Part shown: in pieces, positions 62,440 to 64,000 of the stretch
Layout: every line of letters starts with the position of its first letter
How positions within the stretch are numbered: position 1 is the stretch's first letter
NCBI GenBank assembly: GCA_039881145.1
Contig: JAYKKI010000076.1
Coordinates: forward strand, 11,401,001-11,465,000
Reading direction: 5' to 3'
Length of the DNA: 64,000 nucleotides
Origin: Druceiella hillmani
Lineage: Eukaryota; Arthropoda; Insecta; Lepidoptera; Hepialidae
Program-made: the position numbers and the translations under genes
Notes under the pieces: model-generated
Seen by the model: the letters and a program-made list of their open reading frames with translations, nothing else
What the model was told of the DNA's origin: nothing
Databases searched by the model: none

Positions 62440-62620
62440 AGATCCTGTTGGAAATGTTCACGCCACTTTTAGAATAAATTGTTTGACGTAAAAACTTGAA
62501 ATCAAATGTGTACTTGTATACAAATTCTAGAAGGGCAAATAAAGTAATCTAATTTTTTTTATTTCCACACGTCGTGTGAAGTCTAAGTGGAAAAAGCAAG
62601 CTACGAAGATCCTAAAACTA
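62440..62620. repeat. Dispersed repeat, copy 2
   Basis: Contains TTCACGCCACTTTTAGAATA, TTGTTTGACGTAAAAACTT and AAGGGCAAATAAAGTAATCT, related to 57660-57900, with a (C)ACGTCGTGTGAAGTCTAAG segment at the matching place. Confidence 0.4.
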
Positions 62621-64000
62621 TTTTTTTCTTCACAATTTTAAGTAAGATAGTGGTATTGTTTAAACTACAAAAGTAAAAATTATGAAAAAATATAAGGCTG
62701 CTAAAAGTTTCCTTAATATTTATTGGAAAAGTGTAGAGTGATGCTTCTAAATTTTAAAGTTTTTGAAAATCCACGATATTTTTACACCTTGATATTCACA
62801 ATTTCAATGAGAAAAATAATATTAATATTTTTAAATTGCTATGTTGTATGCCCTTAAATATTTATATGTGTTTACTTTTATACGGAAACCTCGTAGTCCT
62901 AATTCTATTTCTATTAAGAGAATTTTAATAAATCGTTATGCAATAACTACAATCTTCTCTAATTTACCTCGGAACTGATTATTTAAATTCTTTATCGATG
63001 TCTAATTGGAAGAGACTGCTCCCATAGCAATAAATCCGCCATATGCACGTGTATGCAGTGTTAAAGACGAAATAAATATATATATCAGGTCATATCAAAT
63101 TCCATGATCGCAAAATTTTTAAATAAGATACTGTTATCTAAAATTAATGAACAAACAAATATACCAGTTCACATCCTTTAACGAATTAAATCGTTCATTG
63201 GAAATAAAATCGTCATGTAATCGAATTCCATGACAGCAAAATAGTTTAATAAAATATTGTTGTAAAGATTGTAGCCTTGCTATAAATCTCTAAACTATTA
63301 CTAACAAAAACATACTTTTGACCTTTATTGTCTTGACATTGTCGAACTGTCAAAAAATAATTGCGAAAGCATGTATCAGACAACAGACTTTTTAAATTCT
63401 TTATACCAGAACGCAATACGATATACAGACAACATACATGTACTGCATAAGTAAATATGTACACATAAACCTGTGCAATAAAATCTCCACTAATAAATCA
63501 ATAATTATCGTTAGGTAATTAGGATAATGCAATTAACGGCCACAAATCGTGGGAGCCTGCAGCGTTCACATTTACATAATGGTCATTGCATACTATTCAC
63601 ACCCACAATAGGACGATCACAGTGTTCTTAAAAAAGCGTTTAGTTTCACAACTGACCAATATCTTTCGCGCGATCTAAAACTGAACAATGGAACGTAATA
63701 TCAACAATTCGCCGACACTCTTTGTTTGATCTCAAGCCGTCATAACACATCGATACCGATCTTGATGGAAGGTTGATAAGAGGAAGCCGCTTCGCTTGAA
63801 TTAAGATATTTTCAAAGAAATTGGCTACATAATACCTATAATATATTATTAAAAAGCCCTCATTAAATAAAACTCATATTCAATAGCGCAAAAAAAACTG
63901 CTTTGTTGTATAACTTAACGAAGTTTAAATCGTTTTGCTGTGTATTCAGCCGTAAGTGCTAATATCAGCCTCTGATTCTATTCACATGAATAAGTGGAAA
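62621..64000. other. AT-rich intergenic DNA
   Basis: A diverged pair of segments (CAAATTCCATGATCGCAAAA near 63096, CGAATTCCATGACAGCAAAA near 63222) lies about 125 bp apart. A mildly GC-elevated patch lies at 63530-63790. No gene. Confidence 0.5.

Overview
This is AT-rich nuclear DNA from an insect, most likely a lepidopteran. The evidence for an insect is a complete Rebers-Riddiford (RR-1) cuticular protein gene. The evidence for Lepidoptera is weaker: the wording of several RTE-type LINE tails, a tRNA-derived SINE and a short inverted-repeat element resembles what is common in moth and butterfly genomes. I could not run a search, so the order is an inference.

One protein-coding gene can be supported end to end. 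It lies on the minus strand with its CDS from 23164 down to 12648, in four coding exons: 9 nt (23156-23164), 207 nt (18055-18261), 271 nt (14482-14752) and 89 nt (12648-12736). The introns are 4.9, 3.3 and 1.7 kb. The spliced frame is open for 191 codons and encodes a signal peptide, a His/Glu-rich spacer, an exact RR-1 chitin-binding consensus and a short C-terminal tail. A TATA box lies about 130 nt upstream of the start codon and an AATAAA signal about 110 nt past the stop. Most of the gene would be missed by ORF calling, because the start codon sits on a 9-nt coding exon and the last exon has no ATG.

The rest is introns and intergenic DNA full of old transposons. Intron 1 holds a Jockey-clade LINE 3' end (18607-18965) and a decayed RTE-type LINE (about 19840-20870), both antisense to the gene. 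Other LINE pieces lie at 5090-5390, 9734-10009, 10440-10620, 11031-11403, 25900-26030, 26500-26761, 29221-29291, 39360-39900, 49845-50335 and 53920-54010. A tRNA-derived SINE lies at 41530-41730, a degraded helix-turn-helix transposase fragment at 58590-58800, and a short inverted-repeat element at 24334-24861.

The most distinctive structure is a family of five dispersed repeats (12963-13225, 23783-23835, 26290-26414, 46691-46922, 49144-49287). Four of them carry what folds by eye as a minimal hammerhead ribozyme of the kind associated with Penelope-like retroelements. One copy, inside intron 3 of the cuticle gene, is a head-to-head palindrome of two such units. Every copy carries a different lesion in the ribozyme or lacks it.

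Other structure includes four tandem arrays (about 165-bp, 80-bp, 87-bp and 54-bp units), several near-perfect short-loop palindromes, long (TA)n tracts and one (TC)n tract. Several GC-elevated, transposon-poor blocks are plausible regulatory DNA or unseen 5' exons; the strongest is a CpG-dense block at 40440-40575. No other gene, no tRNA/rRNA gene, no CRISPR array and no viral gene was found.
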